Shown here piece by piece: positions 1-11,560 of a stretch of DNA of 64,000 nucleotides. The stretch covers positions 372,001 through 436,000 of the forward strand of contig ML991785.1 in assembly GCA_010094025.1 (NCBI GenBank), written 5' to 3'. A model generated the notes under the pieces. It was given only the letters and a program-made list of their open reading frames with translations. It did not search any database and was not told the origin of the DNA. Origin of the DNA: Viridothelium virens (taxonomy: Eukaryota > Ascomycota > Dothideomycetes > Trypetheliales > Trypetheliaceae). Positions within the stretch are counted from its first letter, which is position 1. Every line of letters begins with the position of its first letter. The position numbers and the translations under genes were made by a program.

Positions 1-417
1 TGAGACCGCATCTTCTGATTATGGATGTGTGTAAGCGCGGGACTGGTTCTGATTCCCATTCTGGACGACAACCGATTTCGGCGCCTATTTTAAAATCCGT
101 CAGAATTAGCGGATACCTATCGGGGCCCAAAATGGGAACCCTGTTCAATCGGAGGAGAGAGGAAAATTGCGGCACGGGAGATTGCTGTGCCGCGAAACAA
201 GGGATCTGTAAGACTGTAATTACTCGATCAGTACTTGTAAAGTCGTGATGCATGTCCCACTGAGACCGCATGGCAGGATTAAAAACTGCGAGTGGATGCA
301 CCGAACACGATATAGCTCTGTCAATTTTGGTGTACGATCTCTATGCTCGTATTTCTGTAAATTATCAGATCAATTCCCTCATTGGTTGCCCGGAATGATG
401 GCCCCACGTACCTTTGT
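1..417. other. Non-coding left edge
   Basis: No reading frame here has splice signals, a family resemblance or coding-like composition. The stretch lies downstream of the PLP enzyme gene and probably holds its 3' UTR. Confidence 0.5.
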
Positions 418-1938
418 TTACAGCTCGGCCACCAGCGACTTGAACGCTTCGAGCAAGTCCATCTTCAAGTCCTCCACCTTCTCTACTCCCACACTAATCC
501 TAACCAGTCTATCATCTACTTCCTTATCGCTCATTTTTCTCCACTCGATCAGACTCTCTACACCACCGAGACTGGTGGCATGATGGAAAAGATGCAATTT
601 GCTCGGCAATCTCCTCGCCATCTCTCTGGTCTGCATCATCACCGAGAACACTGGGCCAAATCCGTTCGGCATTTGCTGTTTCAACCAGTCTCCGCCATCC
701 TTCTGCAAGCTTGCATGCATCACTTTCCCAACGGTCTTCCTCACCACCTCTCCTTCATCCGCTGCCGTCTCCGTATCCGCGACGACACCGGGCTCCTTCA
801 TCCGCGCATCCAGCCAGCTCACAAGCTCTGTCGCGTTCTCGCTTTGTCTCTGAGCGCGCAACTCTAGCGTTCGCAGGGAGCGAACGCCAAGCCAGCCTTC
901 TAGGCTTCCCATTACACTTCCGAGGAATAGGCGATCCGTCGAAAGCCCTCTCCACCAGATCTCCTGGCCCTGCGCCTTTCGCTCCCGCTCTCGTTCAGGG
1001 TTGATAGCAAGGACGCCACACAGCATGTCGCTATGACCGCCAAAGTATTTGGTGCCGCTGTGCATAACGATGTCTGCGCCGTGCGCAAAGGGGTCTTGGA
1101 GCGGAGGGGGACCGAATGTAGCATCGACACTGAGATAGGCGCCGTGCTTGTGTGCGCGATTCGCAAATTCGGAAATATTGTATGCAATACCGGTGGGGTT
1201 CAGCGGGGTTTCCATATGGACGACATCGCCTGACCCAAGCCCGGCAGCATCCCACGTGGCGTCGTCGGCGAAAAGGTCCTAATTGTCCTGTTAAATTCGA
1301 GTTCTTCTTAGGCTGATCTTGAACATGGAGGATACTGGTCTCTCGCGAAGCACGAGCGTGGACCACAGGTACACTGCAGGAAGCATTGGGACAGAGCCAA
1401 CACATACCACAACCTTACACTTGCTCACTCTCTGGAACAAGTTTAGCACTCCATGGCATCCATGATATCCGCCTCGCTCCCCATGCCCAATGGCTACGAC
1501 CTTCGGGTTCAGAAACGTGAGTTCCGCGTGGAACGCTGAGAGGCCGGACGAGTACGTAACGACGTCGCCCTTCAAGAGTTTAGATAGGATCTGTTCGAAC
1601 CGGGTGGTGTTAGGTGCGGTAAGTCGGGAGTAGACGTGCGGTGGCTGCTTTGATAGATCTGCGGACTCGAAAACATCTTCATCAGGGACAGGATTAAGAT
1701 GGGTGAGATCGTTGGTGTACCGGAAAGTCGTAGATAAGTGAAGGGCCGGTGCGACGTCCGTGGAGCTTTCGGAAGATTAGAGTGTGGTTTGACGAGAATT
1801 TAGCGACATTAATGCATGAGTAATCTTTTCTTCCCTTCGTTGCTTTCTTATCGAAATATACGGGAGAAGGGCGTCTTACTCGTTGAGTTTGTCGTCGGCG
1901 TGAATGGCAAGTGTTGCAGGATGGTAAGAGGAGGGCAT
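418..1938 (-). CDS. Trans-sulfuration PLP-dependent enzyme (cystathionine gamma-synthase/lyase type)
   Basis: Predicted 425-aa enzyme of the Cys/Met-metabolism PLP family (fold type I), acting on cystathionine or O-acyl-homoserine in sulfur amino acid metabolism. Three exons join in frame: 1938-1880, 1765-1408 and 1278-418. The first intron has donor GTAAGA, the second GTATGT. The start codon at 1938 gives an N-terminus reading HADDKLN, then TDVAPALHLSTTFRY, which is the usual opening of this fungal branch. The PLP lysine lies in SGTKYFGGHSD (about residue 216), and the substrate-site block GFGPVF and the C-terminal HHATSLGGVESL block are both present, so the enzyme looks complete. Family membership is sure. 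Synthase versus lyase cannot be decided here, because this fungal clade is often annotated only as trans-sulfuration enzyme. It diverges from PNC1 across an 800 bp gap. Confidence 0.9.
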
Positions 1939-2737
1939 ACTTGGCCTGCGGAGTTGTCAATTGGGTCAATATCTATCTCTTTGCTCGTGACACTGAAGAT
2001 GAGTCAAGGAACCGAATTTGCGAGAAAGGAAATGCAACGTGGAAACATCAGTTGGGAGCCACTCGTCCAATGTCTTGGGATATGCACTCCAAAGTAAGGC
2101 GCATCGTTTTGATGACTTTAAGGAAAGATGGGGAACGAAAGCTATTCTATAGATCGAGATGGAGGCATCAAGTAAACAGCGCTCACTGAAAATTCGGTCA
2201 AGAGTTTACTCAGAGATTTCTCACCAATGCGTCACTACGGAACCTAGATAGCGGCGGTTGAAGTTCCTAAATCCACAATCAACCTTGACTCACTGAACAC
2301 CTGTTGACGCGATTGCATGCGACTAGATGATCTGCCCTGATCACGCGTATCTGATACGGCCGGACATTTGATAGGGCGTAGAGGGGAAAAAGCAAAAGAA
2401 AAACGGTCTTGCATAAAAGCACGACCGGCTTCGGCCACAGATGGCCCTTGCTATTGCCCCTCGAAATGTCGTCTGATGACGCACAAGGTTCCAGGCTTTC
2501 TTAATCCTACGTCACGACAGCAACCCATTGATGAGCCCCAAAGGCTTAACACAAAGGCTCGTTTTATTGCAGTCTTCGAACTGTCCATCAATCGTGCATA
2601 CAGTGAACTTGTGGCGCATGGGAATGTCTGAGCCAGATTAATCATCGAGGCACAGGCATTCTGCTTCTCTTCCAAGTACCCCAAACTCCTACTACAGCTC
2701 GCGTCTAGACCTTGCTAGACATTCGGACATCGAAACT
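1939..2737. promoter_or_regulatory. Divergent intergenic promoter region
   Basis: About 800 bp between two divergently transcribed genes (PLP enzyme to the left, nicotinamidase to the right), so both promoters should lie here. I see no convincing gene and no named regulatory element. Confidence 0.45.
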
Positions 2738-3439
2738 ATGGCAAGCGAAGATGCTTTCAAACCCGCGCTCCTCATAATCGATACTCAGAACGACTTTTGC
2801 GGGCCCGATGGCTCCATGGGCATTCCTCAAGGGCGGTCAATCGCGCCAGTGGTCAACAAGCTACTCGACCTCCCCTTTTTCCTAAGAGTCGCGACCAAGG
2901 ATTGGCATCCAAGAGACCATATCTCATTTGCTTCGAACCATTCCGCGCCTGATAACAAACCTTACGACTCCTTCGTCACCATTGCCAACCCCTTGAATGG
3001 TTCCGAAAAGCAGACCACTCGTCTCTGGCCCGATCACTGCATTCAAGACACCCCGGGTGCTGATATAATTGCTGAGATCGATCAAGGAAAACTAGACATG
3101 GTGGTGGAGAAAGGGCAAGATCCACGGGTCGAGATGTACAGCGTGTTTGGGGATCCATTTCGGAACCCGCAAGTCACGAGGAGTGGACTGGCGGAGACAT
3201 TGAAGATAAATGGCGTCACGGATTGCTATGTCTGCGGGCTTGCGACGGACTACTGCGTCAAGAGCAGCGTTCTTGATGCCGCAGGTGAAGGTTTCAAGGT
3301 GTGGGTCATCAAAGATGGTGTCAAGGGCGTCGACACTCAAGGATGCGAGCAAGCCTTTGCTGAGATGGAGAAGGCTGGAGCAGAAGCCATTCAGAGTGAT
3401 GGCATGGAAATTGAACGAGTGAAACACTGGAAGACTTGA
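2738..3439 (+). CDS. PNC1: Nicotinamidase (isochorismatase family)
   Basis: Single-exon 233-aa protein, close to the usual length of yeast Pnc1. It should hydrolyse nicotinamide to nicotinate and ammonia in the NAD+ salvage pathway, and by removing nicotinamide it relieves inhibition of sirtuins. The catalytic triad is visible: Asp15 in IIDTQNDFC, Lys125 in VVEKGQD and Cys173 in ATDYCVKSS. The metal-binding set Asp55, His57 (KDWHP) and His100 (LWPDHC) is also present, as is the cis-peptide-type segment before Cys173. The start codon sits directly before the conserved first strand, and no in-frame extension is needed. Nothing is missing and it looks functional. A general isochorismatase-like hydrolase is the alternative, but the WPDHC and DWHPRDHISF blocks favour nicotinamidase. 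Confidence 0.95.
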   Translation: MASEDAFKPALLIIDTQNDFCGPDGSMGIPQGRSIAPVVNKLLDLPFFLRVATKDWHPRDHISFASNHSAPDNKPYDSFVTIANPLNGSEKQTTRLWPDHCIQDTPGADIIAEIDQGKLDMVVEKGQDPRVEMYSVFGDPFRNPQVTRSGLAETLKINGVTDCYVCGLATDYCVKSSVLDAAGEGFKVWVIKDGVKGVDTQGCEQAFAEMEKAGAEAIQSDGMEIERVKHWKT

Positions 3440-5914
3440 AACTGAATTGGCATTTGAGTGGGCACTCCGTTGGTGATTTTCCCAATTATATTGATACCCA
3501 TTGCTCCCCACGAAGAGGTTGTCAAGCACTTTCCTTCAGCAAGCCGTGGCCTGACCTCATCACCCCCATTTTTGAAGATGACTCTTAACCCTTGGTCGTT
3601 GGCTGACCCCTTATGGACCCGTGGCTTGTGCGCACTTTTGCTAATGCACTGCTGGTCATCAGTAGACCATATGCGGACTTTGCTATACGCTTTCATCATC
3701 ATTGCCGTTCGTGTCCATTATCCGCAGAGGCTTGCTCCTAGGTGTGCGGCTTTGCAACTTGGACGGATCCAAGGTATCACTGCGGGGTCTGTGAAACGAT
3801 ATTCATCTTTCACGGCGATCTGGCGGTGGCTTCTATCAACGACCTCTCTCGTCGACGTCATCAGTCAGGAGTATGGCCTCTAATGCAGGTACGCCGATCT
3901 GACAGCTTTGCGAGAGCTCGTCGCTCCCTGGCATCGCCATCAAGATGATATTCCGCGATATCGGAAGAAGGTGTCCGAGTTTGCTGAACACTATATCACA
4001 CAGCGGCTCAGACTTGGAAAAGTCTCTCGGGCTAGCCCCGCCCGAGGCATAGCGGCATAGTCCCTTTTGTTGCTAGAACAGCAATGCGGCTTGATGTTGA
4101 GCACTTGGTTCATTGCCATTCCTGCCACGCGAACTTTTTGGGTATTCCATCATAAATGCCTATATTCTGGGCATCAGTGTACACCAATAGCAGAGGGAGA
4201 TCACTAATGCCGGAAAGAGTGGCATTTGTGACAAAATCTCCGCCATACATTTACGGTCTCAGCGGTAGTATTGTGACCATGCAGCAACAAGCCACACGAC
4301 CTCAGTAACAGTAATACGGCCAGCAGACAAAAGCATCCATGCCAAGCGTATTCATTATCTTTTCAGTGATGCTGAGACAGGCGTGTGCCTAGAGCTGATT
4401 CAATTGGAAAGGATTATAAGGGCGGAGACTGACTACTCACTCGCATACTCAGCACGTTGAGTGTCGTCGATAGCGGATATTGCAGAGGTTTCTTAGGAAA
4501 CTCCCAACACACTCCCGGACAGATGCATAGCATGTACAGCAAACAGAAGTCGGGCAGCGATCACTCCACTCCCGCGACAACAACTCGCTTACGCGTAGTC
4601 AAAGCGTCCTCCGCAACGAATTCGCCGTGCATCCTTTTCGGGCCGGGTAATCAATGCTCGATTCTTCTAGTCGGTTATGGCTGTTCCTCTTCGCACCTAG
4701 TCAGTAGACTCAGTGCTCACTTCTACCTCCTGCCTAAGTTCAAGGGTCTAGAAAGCGGGCAGTACAATTCGCTTCTCCAAGAAACGCCGGCAACAGCAAT
4801 CTCAAGGATAGCTAATGCGACCCTGCAGAGAGTCTTAAGCCGGGTGGCTATCTCATCGTTTTCATGGATGGCCTCTGATTAAACACTCGGCGAAAGTATC
4901 ATTGAAACTAACGAAAGTGAAGGTCGCGCGAATAGATTTGAGTACCAGTGTTATTTTTTTGCGATACCGTTTTTACATCATCCTGGTCGAATTGACTTCT
5001 TCATTTTTATGCCTCAATTCCCCGACGAAGGCCATTGATGCAACGATGTTCCTAGCTTATTCGCCGTTACTTTACTGATCGTAACTCATAAACCAGTTCA
5101 CCTTTCCAACAGATCCCAGGTGATGACAAGGGCGAGCATCATTATCCCTAATTACAGCATGTTGTCACGTCATGTGGCCATTCTGTTTTCGAGGAGGCGC
5201 TCGGCAAAGTTTCCGTGATTATCGGTAGAGTATCTGTCCTTCTGTTACCGCCTTATTGCTGTCGTCGGCTCCCCTCTTACACAATACGACGCACAGCTGG
5301 CACAGTAGTGCTTATGCTTGCTTCCCTTTCCCGTGTTGCCTTTATTTGGGCTTATTCCCCGACGGAAGGTGTCAAGCAAGAGGGAGAAGAACCTTATGAC
5401 TCCCTGTCTCTAGATTCGCTACTAATTTGCGAATACTCAGCATGGTGTCTTTCAGTCATAAGTTCTACAAGAAAGAATAAATGGAATGCTCTTCCTTCTT
5501 GCTGAGTCTCGGACTTGCCTCTGTCTAAGCGGGACGCGATGGCGTTGGCGTATGTGCCCGAAGCAGCTTGCTTTTGCTAAGCGTGAGGTGTTCATGCCGA
5601 ATTCTTGATCCAACATTGGATCCACCAGATCGCGTTACACAACAGGACATAAGAAGGGCTCGGTTCGACATTAAAGTCGCTTCATTGGCTAAGTGTATGT
5701 CGCCAAGATAATTCGGCGTTGATAAGGAAGAAGTTCGGCTGAATTGGCGTAATATGAGCTTCCTTTCCTTTTTTTCTGGTGAGATAAGAGTGCAGACCTT
5801 TGTGATTATAACAGAGGCCCTCCTATTGGCAGATCTGTACCCCGATCATTGACATCTCTTCAGCATCGCTTCTTGGACAGCTGTCCGGCCATCTTAAGCG
5901 AGAAGAACCCCAAC
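3440..5914. other. Gene-poor stretch of about 2.5 kb
   Basis: No complete gene can be supported. Several 100-140 codon open frames (for example near 4457-4882 and 5215-5505) lack family resemblance and splice context. One stretch near 3760-4057 reads like eroded coding sequence and is listed separately. The last few hundred bases should hold the promoter of the methyltransferase. Confidence 0.5.
3760..4057 (+). pseudogene. Possible eroded gene fragment, family not recognised
   Basis: Two adjacent segments on the plus strand read like protein in neighbouring frames. The first contains GVCETIFIFHGDLAVASIND followed by SGVWPLMQ. The second contains LTALRELVAPWHRHQDD, then IPRYRKKVSEFAEHYI and a stop at about 4057. 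The second has amphipathic, charged, helix-like composition unlike random translation. A GTACGC donor-like site lies between them, but no matching acceptor gives a good short intron. I cannot name the family. It may be a relic or part of an unresolved gene. Confidence 0.28.
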
Positions 5915-6892
5915 ATGTGCTCTGCTGAAGATAACTCTAATTTTTTCAAGCGCGCTGACTACGACGAGGACTACTGGAACAATTATCTTGCTGCCCGCCC
6001 AGACTACGACCAACCATTTTACCAGTCTATCTATGATTACCATGAATCGCACCTTGGTCTCACGAATACCGCACACGATGTGGCCACAGGCCCAGGCCAA
6101 GTAGCAGCGCAGCTCTCCACACATTTCGATAAAGTCATAGCCAGCGACATCAATGACACCCATCTTGCCGTTGCTCGGCATCGTCTTGGCTCTCTCGTTA
6201 CGTTGAAAAAGGTGGATCTAAGACATTGCTCTGCCGAAGGCCTTGAAGAGACGACCCCCCCTAATAGTGTCGACCTGATCACAGCCGCAGAGTGTTTCCC
6301 GCTCCTGGACGCTGAGAAGACGACCAAGGCGTTTGCGAGGATGCTGAGACCGAATGGCACGCTCGCAATTTGGTTCTACGGGCGGCCGGTATTCGCGGAG
6401 CCTGCATACGCCCGCCAATGCCAGCCGATTCTTGAGTCGATCCTGGACACAGCCTTCGCAAAGATTATCAAGGGTGGAGGGCCACAACAGAAGGCAGGGT
6501 TCAAGCGCGGGACGGACCGGATGGCGAGTTTCTTCGATGATGTCGAGTTCAAGAGCGACGTGTGGCAGCATGTAGAGAGGCGGAAGTGGAATGCGGAGTA
6601 CGCGATGCCATTCTATGGACCGGAAGCATGCGACTTTGAGATCACACCATCGTCAGCAATTGAAGATGGAGAGAAAGTGGTAGAAAAGAAGGATCTGACG
6701 TTCTGGGAGAGGCAGTGGGACATTACAGGTGTGAGGCGGTTCGTTCTAGCTAATTTGCCCACGTTCGATAAAAACATCGAAGATGAGAGATTGATGACCA
6801 AGTATAAAGAATTGGAGGAGGCGATGGGAGGAGAAGGTGCAATCCGAAAAATTACGTGGCCGGTCGTGCTAATCCTAGCAAGTAAGAAATAG
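5915..6892 (+). CDS. SAM-dependent methyltransferase (Crg1/Tmt1-like, class I)
   Basis: Single-exon protein of 325 aa counted from the ATG at 5915; the frame is open further upstream but without an ATG. It has a class I Rossmann methyltransferase fold. Motif I (SAM glycine loop) is HDVATGPGQVAAQL at about residues 54-67, the acidic residue after strand 2 lies in VIASDIN, and motif post-II is the LITAAECFPLLD segment. The opening YWNNYLAARPDY is typical of the fungal trans-aconitate methyltransferase (Tmt1) and cantharidin-resistance (Crg1) group, cytosolic small-molecule methyltransferases. The substrate cannot be told from sequence. It stands alone, with no biosynthetic backbone gene next to it, which argues against a secondary metabolite cluster. 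Confidence 0.85.
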   Translation: MCSAEDNSNFFKRADYDEDYWNNYLAARPDYDQPFYQSIYDYHESHLGLTNTAHDVATGPGQVAAQLSTHFDKVIASDINDTHLAVARHRLGSLVTLKKVDLRHCSAEGLEETTPPNSVDLITAAECFPLLDAEKTTKAFARMLRPNGTLAIWFYGRPVFAEPAYARQCQPILESILDTAFAKIIKGGGPQQKAGFKRGTDRMASFFDDVEFKSDVWQHVERRKWNAEYAMPFYGPEACDFEITPSSAIEDGEKVVEKKDLTFWERQWDITGVRRFVLANLPTFDKNIEDERLMTKYKELEEAMGGEGAIRKITWPVVLILASKK

Positions 6893-7535
6893 AGTTCCAT
6901 CAGTCGTCCCGATACAAAGTGTTATACCACTTGTATTGTGTGGCTACTCGCCTAGATCATAACATCTGGGTAAATACCTGTCTCTTAAAGCATACCGATA
7001 ACCGAAAAAGGACTGTGAGCTCTAGCGAAAGCTGGAAGAAAACCACATAGAGCAGCCGTCGCATCTAGCAAGTTGATTTTATCGACTAGCTACAAGTGTT
7101 TTGTCCAGAGATAGTTCAAGAAATTAAAGACTGGAAGCAAGGATGATTGTGATTTGATGTTCAATTTGCTTAGCGTCTGAAACAACTAAGGTCGAGAAGT
7201 CAGACCCATCAAGATGTACACCTTAAAGTAGGGCGCATACTATGATCTCAGCATGATGTAGCAAACGAAATGTAAGGCACATGACGAGCGCAACTGACTT
7301 GAGCACCTACTACTTTACCACATTATTGGCTAAATGGAATGATTATAAATTTGAGATGAGTCGAATGAGCCAATATGCTTGTTACTTCCTATTCCATGAT
7401 TTCATACCACATAATCGTCAATATCACAGTTCCTAACCATGCGACCACCGACACCAACCCAGCACTCTACCATTCCCGACCTCCTTACCCGTCCCCAAAA
7501 CACACCTCTCCCCTCTACACACACATGCTCGAGCC
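6893..7535. other. Convergent intergenic region
   Basis: About 640 bp between the 3' ends of the methyltransferase (+) and a Zn2Cys6 regulator (-). It is moderately AT-rich and I see no gene or repeat. Confidence 0.5.
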
Positions 7536-10463
7536 TCACATCCTCCCCCCCGATTCCTCCACCGGCACAGCCGGCCACATGCCATCCCCACCGTACTCCA
7601 GATTCCGGCCCCAATCCTCGATCCAACTATTCATCGTCATATCCATACTCTCCTCAAAGCCACTCCCCCAATTATTCCCATACAGCGAGTCCATGAGGCC
7701 CGGTGGGAACTGCAGCTGGCCGGGGTCGCTCATGAGGCCGAGGCCGGGATCCAGCGCGAGCGAGGTCGGGACGGAGCTGTTGGCGTTGGGGAGAACCCCG
7801 CCAGGGAAGGTGGTGCTGGGGGCAGTGGCAGCCGCACCGCCGTTGCCGTTCTGCTGCCAAGTGGGGTCGGCTGGCCAGGTCTGACGCGGAGGCGGCATGC
7901 TGGTGCTGTAGGCTGGGACGGAGGTGGATTGGGTGCGGGGAGTGGGGTCGGAGGAGGACGAGGTGGCGACGGAGCTGAGGAGCTGGAGGCCGGATTCGGG
8001 CTGCTGCGTGCTGTAGGCGCTCTGTTGTTGTTGCTGCGTGGGGGCATCGTTGGTACCGTGGGCGCGGGCAGGTTCTTGGGCATTGGTGGTGGTTGTGTCC
8101 TTGGGGAGACCTTCTTTGTGCTTGTAGTACCACTCGCGGAGTTTATTGAGGATGAAGAGGACTTTGGCGTACGGTCGATAGGTTTCGGAGGTGGCGATGG
8201 GCTTGATTTGGTCGTTGACTTTATCGAGATATTCTTCGATGCGGAGGCGTTTGGGATCGATGAGCTTGCCGATCTCGGACTCCGGGTCTGTGGCGGCGAA
8301 GTAAAGCTTGAGGAGGATGACAAAGGCATAAACGATGCGGACGAAATAGAGGAACATGGGAAGACTTCGGACTGTCTCCCATTGCATGCCGCAGTAACTA
8401 TCCAGGATACCAAAAGCACCGTTCTGGCATTCGGTGATGGCATTGATCTGAGTCGGTGTAAGTTTCTCGCCAGGCTTAAGCGCGCCTTTGAGAGATTCTT
8501 CGGTAACTGGAACACGAAAATCGTCGATGTTGTGATTGACGTGCATAACGATCTCATGGAGGTATAAATTGCAGACATGGTAGGATAGCTCAAGGGCAGG
8601 GGCGGACCTCTCCTTTGGACGTTCGCGACGGAAGTGCTTTAGCTCCCGCTCAAACTCATTAATCTGGTACTTGACCTTCTGATCATTGATGCTGATCTGG
8701 GCAGTGGGGTCATTCATGCCAAATTCGACACCAATGGTCTCGGAAATATGTTGGACCTTGATGAATGCACAAAGCAAAGGATCCGTAGGTGCTGCGTCCT
8801 GGGACTCCTCAAGAAGTTCAATGCACTGTTCGACGTAGTTGTCCCACTTGAGGAGATTAGGTCGACGAAGGATCATAGAAGTACTATATTCGTCAACAGT
8901 GCCCTCTGCAAATGTATTCGCGATGTTCTCACCTAGCACAAAGGAGATAGCAGCCAAGCCAAGCTCTACGTGACTCCGGCGTCTCAGAATTCGGGTAGGT
9001 AATTCGACGATAGTGAGGAATTCGTGTCCTTGTAATACTCTGCGGTCTGCCGAGTCCCAAATCGATGGCCATTACAGCCGCAAGGTGGATTAATTGGTAA
9101 TAGTTTGTCATATCGGTCTTTGGAGGTGGCTTGAACCAAAAACACACTATTTGGATCGCCTGAACCAATTCTAAGGATTTTTCGCCCTTGACGATGATGC
9201 CTGTAGCTAACGTCTGAATGAGTTCCTCGGTGATCTCGGCCTGCGTCTCATACGCTAGGATGCCTACAGATCCTGCATTGAGGATCGAAAGGAAGAGAAT
9301 AGGCCTGGTGGTACGAACTTCATCGGCGACCGTCTCCTCTGGAAAGACCACAGCCGGCACTTGCATTGACATCTCCTTGTGATACTTTGTAAAGATACGG
9401 TTCTGTTGCTCGCGATCAACGAGCTGATCGATGCGCTGAATGACGCGGAGCTGGTCCTGTTGCTTCTCGCCGCCAAGGAACGGGACACTGGGTCCTGGAT
9501 AGTGAACGCTTGCTTCCGACTCAGCTACAGTTGTCCTTGTGGAAAAGGCGGGATCTATCGCCTGCTGAAGAGGATTCCCTGGCTGCACATAAGGCCCTGT
9601 TGTGACCGGTTCATTCCTCACTGATTCAGTCTGGAAGTTGTCATCAGTACGTCTGCGCTTCTGACCTCTTCCATTTTCGGTGGACGAGCGGTAGAGTCTA
9701 TCTGCTTCACTGAAGCCCCCTGGAAAATCTCCCGGAACAAGCTGATCAGCACGTTTGCCTTGACCTTGTGCTTGTAAGCTCGCAGTCAGCGCATCGATTT
9801 TCTTCTCCAATTCCGCCACACGCGAATCTGCTTTCCGTGTCCTCTTGCGGGTTGCTTCTGATATGATGCATTGCCTTCCTGCTTTTCTACAACGTTTACA
9901 CGCGTCTCCAGAGACATCTTGATCGCATCTGACCTTCAAACTGCGGCAGGAATCGCATGCACGGGGCCGCTTGGCGTCTGCAGAATTTTCTCCAGCTGGG
10001 CTAGTGTATGTTAACTTTGAGATCAACGTACTGGTTGCTGCAAGCTTGACGCAAAGTCCATCAAATTTCCATAATGTCAAAGTCTGGTGCCATGTCTCTG
10101 TGGGGAAAGATGGAACGCAAGGTGGAGCTTCGGTAGAAAGCGTCGTAATCGATAGCAGCATGAACCATGTATGACGACTCACCTATTGACGTCGCTATGG
10201 CTCCCTGGAGAGTTGGTATATGCGACTTGGTTGAGTTGTGCAATCGTACTATCACCACTGGCAGCAGTACCGCCAGTTGGATGATCCTGGACAGTGCTGT
10301 TGTCGCTGGGATAGGTGGAGTAGTAGGGGTGGGAGGATGGCTGTTGATAGCTAGCGAGAGGGTCAGGTCAGTCCTTGGGTGGGGGCAGAAGAGGGCTCTC
10401 GTACCTTGGTGAAGCAGAGACCGGACTGCCTGCCAGACGAGGATCGATCTGGGGTTCGGCCAT
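7536..10463 (-). CDS. Zn2Cys6 transcription factor with fungal middle homology domain (880 aa)
   Basis: Four exons join in frame: 10463-10405, 10350-10183, 10000-8933 and 8883-7536. The last intron is 49 bp and restores the family block CYLLCAS-TSMILRRPN across the junction, which strongly supports the model. The binuclear zinc cluster is at residues 91-120 with spacing C-x2-C-x6-C-x8-C-x2-C-x6-C (Cys91, 94, 101, 110, 113, 120), followed by a basic linker and a short coiled coil (RVAELEKKIDALTASL). The central part is the fungal-specific regulatory domain. The last 170 residues are rich in Gln, Pro, Ser and Gly, as in activation domains. It is a nuclear DNA-binding regulator. The RRPNLLKW-type block recalls War1/RfeD-like factors, but that is memory of a motif and not a proven orthology. 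The next gene upstream on the same strand is a GH39 glycosidase. Confidence 0.9.
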
Positions 10464-11560
10464 GATGCGGTTGGCCGTATTAGATGCTGAGTGAGTTCTC
10501 TGTCGGTGGTTGATAAGTGCCGTCTGACCGAGTCGGTGGAGTCGGTTGGAGGTTCAAAGCCATATCACGTGACTGTCCCTTCCCCTTGAGGAACCTCCTC
10601 CGAAAATGGGCCAGTCACAAAGGAGTGGTGACGCCCTGAAATGCGGACTGCGAGGACGTCATGTATGTGCTGCCACTGCAACCGTCTCCACCTCGTACCT
10701 ACTTTACCAGGACAAATCGACAAGAGGGTCAAATTTTATTAAATTGTCGACTGTCGCGATCGGAGACAGTAGAATCTGTCGCACGTTCGTCCGTACCTTC
10801 GCATGCAAGAGATTGCCGTTGAGGATTCACATTAGGAGGAGATTTGAAGACTGCATTACTCTGAATCGATGCAATGCATGGTGGCTTACGGACCGCCGCC
10901 TTACATATGTACTTCTGACAACCCATTCTCAGAGCTTATCTAACTGTAGAACAATCATCATTATTGATCGCTCCTGTACTCCGTACCTGCCTAAGGTAAG
11001 GCGAACCCGCACGTCCGCTCTAACGTGATGATGAGATGTGTCAGCATCCACACTGTTGTCTTTGGATGCGAACGTAGGTGTGCTACCAGCAGCGACTGAG
11101 GTCACTCCTGATATCTGTTTCGCCAGTGCCTGGCGAAGGACGACGCCTACCTCCACATCAAAGCTCTCTGACCCCTCTGTTGGATGGACTATCATTCAAC
11201 GTCTCGCTCCGTCGGAACACCACTAAGCTCCATTCCCCGGTTGGTCTATGGAAATCTCGAAATCGTTTAAAATGGTATTAAACATATCATCCGAGACTGT
11301 CTCGGCTATGTGGATGTACAATGTACAACGGGGATGACAATACTCACGACCTAAAAATTTTTGGCAGCAATGCTCAGTCTAAGACCTATTATGAACTTTT
11401 CATTTTCGATATCATGGTCACACACGCAACTAGTTTGCATGCAGATTGACTTCTACAATACAAGTCATATTGAAGCTATAACGTCCTCAAAGCTCGTTTC
11501 AAGCTCGTTTCAAGCTCTATATACGCACTATGCCCAGTCACCTTCGACGGCAACCGACTC
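10464..11560. other. Intergenic region
   Basis: About 1.1 kb holding the promoter of the 880-aa regulator and the 3' flank of the GH39 gene. It contains one copy of the recurrent nonamer ACTCCGTAC (10978-10986). Open frames here look random. Confidence 0.5.

Noticed and set aside
5849-5914. N-terminal extension of the methyltransferase before 5915
   Set aside because: The frame is open but has no ATG before 5915; the first conserved block starts after it.
7929-8593. Open frames on both strands over the last exon of the 880-aa regulator
   Set aside because: Shadows of a GC-rich low-complexity coding exon; the real frame is fixed by the middle homology region and splice junction.
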